A program made the translations under genes and the position numbers. From Tachypleus tridentatus (taxonomy: Eukaryota; Arthropoda; Merostomata; Xiphosura; Limulidae), in NCBI RefSeq assembly GCF_004210375.1, contig NC_134830.1, forward strand, positions 43,467,094 through 43,531,093: a DNA stretch of 64,000 bases, read 5' to 3'. Under the pieces are notes generated by a model, which worked only from the letters and a program-made list of their open reading frames with translations, did not search any database and was not told where the DNA came from. Within the stretch, counting starts at the first letter, position 1, and the number at the start of each line of letters is the position of its first letter. This document shows positions 61,154-64,000 of this stretch, in pieces.

Positions 61154-61271
61154 TTGTATGCAGTTAAGCATAAAGCTACACAATGGGCTATTTCTACTTT
61201 GCCCACCACGGTTACCGAAACCAGTTTTATAGCGGAAAAAGACCACAAACGTACCGCTGCGCCCCTGGGGA
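61154..61271 (-). mobile_element. SINE family B copy
   Basis: GCAGTTAAGCATAAAGCTAC, CACGGTTACCGAAACC and GTACCGCTGCGCCCCTGGGG mark tail and head of an inverted copy. Confidence 0.78.
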
Positions 61272-63594
61272 GTAAATTCGTAGTTTCAGAAAACGTACTT
61301 ATGCCATGAAGTCAAATGTTTTTTACCGTTTTGGCTGTACTGCCCTGATCGACCATAATATTAATAAATGGTTGATCATGAGCAAAGCAAATGCATTTGC
61401 TGCTATTTTATTAACCAGTTTATTTTAGCAAATGTTGACTAAAGTATTACAACCAACGAAACATGAACAGCTAAATAGTCGGTTCTCTTTTGTTGTCGGA
61501 AAACCTAGTATGATAAAGTCGAATTGAGTTAGCTACCCTATAAGAAGTTTGTAATTCATGGAAGTCATATCAATGATAAAGACATATTTGGCCTTACGGT
61601 ATGATAAATAAATATATGTGCATATGTTGTACAGGTTCGTAAATTTAACGTATTTAATATCCGAGTAGCGAACGAATAATACGGTTTCTAAATGTCTGGG
61701 GACTAACACGCTCACTTTGATAATAATACGTTACATCTAATTGGTACAAAGGAATATTTAACTGAATTATGAGTGAAAACTTAAATACAAGGCTTTAGCT
61801 TCATAAGGTTTATATATATCTCTATATATCAATTATGCATAAGAAAACAAACATTTATAATACAAAAGCATAGGAAACAATTCTTTTTTTAAAATAAGAT
61901 TTTCAGTTGTTTTCTTTAAATAGTTACTATATAAGGAAAGAGATAAACCATTAATAAGAATAATTATCACAAACAAACAGAACAATTTGGAACTTTTAGA
62001 CCTTCTATAGCAGTAAAATATTTCACAAACATAATGAAATATCACGCTTGTAACGAATAACAATAAAAAAGTCTCTTAAACAAAAATAAATAAAACACAT
62101 CCTTTCTATTCACTTCAAATATCGTATTTGTCACGATTTAAAATGAGTGACAATCTATTTCAACCATAAACAAACAGAGTGTGTCGATGTTCACTATTGA
62201 AGGTTTATCGCATTTCATGTTGTTTTTGACGATTTAAAAATCACAGTATATGTTCTTTATAATTGTGTTTGATTATAACTTCCATATATAACACATATAA
62301 AAATAATCGTCAGCTACAACAAACATAGAGACAAGTTTGTAATAACAAAGATTATTGAAGACTTATAAAGATGTCAAATTTTAAGGTTTAATTTTTTTTA
62401 ATAAATTCTGGAATCATTCTTTACGTTTTAGGACTTTTTATGTTATTCATTTTTCTTAGTTCAGGAACGTCATTTTCTTATCTACTCAATAGTCGTGTAG
62501 ATTATTTTGCAAATGCTTTCAGAAAGTATTCCATTAAACATGTGTTTCATTTGCAATTGAAGTAGGAGAAGGTTGAACATCACGAAGTGCCTGAATATTT
62601 CTTAAACGGAGTTCTACAGGGAAAATAAATTAGCAAGAAATAAAAGGAGGTTTGAAAACAGTGTCAGGTCAGAAGCTTAAATTTAAAAAACGAATGAATG
62701 TTTTTAGGAGACGTGTGTACATGTACGAAGAAAAACAGGGTTTCATAATCTTACCCTTCTAATATATTGAGCACTTTAGCTTTTATTTTTACCTTATTAC
62801 CTCCTTAATTTCAGTATAACTACAGCATTTTCACTCTCAACAGAGACAACGCCTTACAAAGTGTTTTTTCTGCATCACACACTCGCGCTGCCATACAAAA
62901 ACACAGCACGAAGACCGCTGCCCAGTTGCTGAAAATGTTAATACGTAAGTTGTTGTTGCTTACAAGGATACATGTACTACAAAAAATCGTTGCAAAATAT
63001 AGAACGGGTTACCTGATTAATAAGTTATTATGTTTACTAAGATTATATTTCATATTAAAAATAAATAATTGTTTGGTCTGGAATGCAAATCAAGTAATGC
63101 CTGTCTTTCTTTATGACAACTTTTGTTGTTATTATTTTCTTAACTGATGTGTATTCTGTTAGTTGTTATCTTATGCGCATGAGCACAAACTTTTACCTTA
63201 GCTAATACGTTTGAGTTTCTAAGATAATTGTTTCTAGCTAATAAACAGTTTTGACATTAAGATCTTCAAGATAATTTTAGTCTTTCATTTCTCGACAAAT
63301 GATTTTTGCAGCTACAACAGAAATCATTTTTTAGTGTTCCGAACGAAGAAGTTTCGTTTTGAATAAAAATCTAGTAGTTTAGTTTTCAAACGAAATTTTG
63401 ATCGAAGAATATTTTCGACAGAATAGTATTTAGGTATTTTTGAAAACACGTATTTTGAGGCAAGACAGTAAAGTTACTTTAACTGTACACTCCTGTGCCT
63501 TTTTCTGCTACAATTCGTATTTGTATACAGATAAAATAATTTATTAATATAGCTATTTTTATTTAAAAATATATAATATTACTTGTATGAAAGC
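61272..63594. other. Downstream flank, nothing recognised
   Basis: AT-rich DNA without SINEs until the copy at 63607. Only short chance frames are present. Confidence 0.5.
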
Positions 63595-63606
63595 TCGTCA
63601 AAAATG

Positions 63607-63825
63607 GGTTTGGATCCCGGTGGCACCAAACATGCTCGCCCTTTCAGCCGTGGGGGCGTTATAATGTGACGGTCAATCCAACTATTCGTTGGTAAAAGAG
63701 TAGCCCAAGAGTTGGCGTTGGGTGGTGATGACTAGCTGTCTTTTCTCTAGTTTTACACTGTTAAATTAGGGACGGCTAGCACAGATAGCCCTCGAGTAGC
63801 TTTGCGCGAAATTCAAAACAAACAA
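63607..63825 (+). mobile_element. SINE family A copy, 5'-truncated
   Basis: The duplications TCGTCAAAAATG (63595-63606) and TCGTCATAAATG (63826-63837) differ at one base. The element starts inside the T arm, so most of the tRNA head is absent. Confidence 0.92.
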
Positions 63826-64000
63826 TCGTCATAAATGATTAGAAGGTGTTGTTGAATGAGTATTGAAAATTGTAGAATTTAAATAAAACAAATTTATCTG
63901 TATTTCCAAAATGCCTCTGTCTTCACTTATTTGATCGGTCCTGAATATCTTATTATGCAATTAGAAACGAGTTGAGCTGCAGAAAAACTGTAATATTATG

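Overview
The window is AT-rich animal DNA with long introns, vertebrate-style splice signals and a very dense load of tRNA-derived short interspersed elements (SINEs). I assign it to a chelicerate, most probably a horseshoe crab (Tachypleus, Limulus or Carcinoscorpius). That rests on my recollection of the commonest SINE family in horseshoe-crab genes and was not checked by a search. No bacterial or viral genes are visible.

One protein-coding gene is supported: a SIX4/SIX5-class homeobox transcription factor on the + strand. Exon 1 (14637-15517) encodes the N-terminus, the whole SIX domain and the whole homeodomain. The next exon I can support (48542-48881) encodes a short Ser/Thr/Pro-rich C-terminus with a sumoylation-type motif. 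The two join in phase across an intron of about 33 kb, giving 406 residues. A TATA-like box and a CCAAT box lie just upstream of the start codon.

Almost everything else is non-coding. I count 23 copies of a SINE family of about 270 bp (called family A here), five diverged relatives, about 24 copies of a second family of about 120 bp (B) and eight of a third (C). All three families end in the same kind of 3' tail, which can fold into a small hairpin. Ten family A copies keep good target-site duplications, and two sit inside family B elements. The window also holds a decayed but complete mariner-type DNA transposon (39819-41074), a foldback element (47685-47829), six minisatellites with periods of 32 to 46 bp, and microsatellites.

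Two stretches (about 6230-6811 and 36600-37610) look like broken protein-coding DNA on the minus strand that I cannot identify. Three GC-richer, non-repetitive, non-coding blocks (8990-9720 upstream, 31040-31440 in the intron, 60190-60545 downstream) are candidate regulatory DNA for the SIX gene. The likely layout is therefore 14 kb of upstream flank, the two-exon SIX4/5 gene, and 15 kb of downstream flank, all heavily colonised by SINEs.
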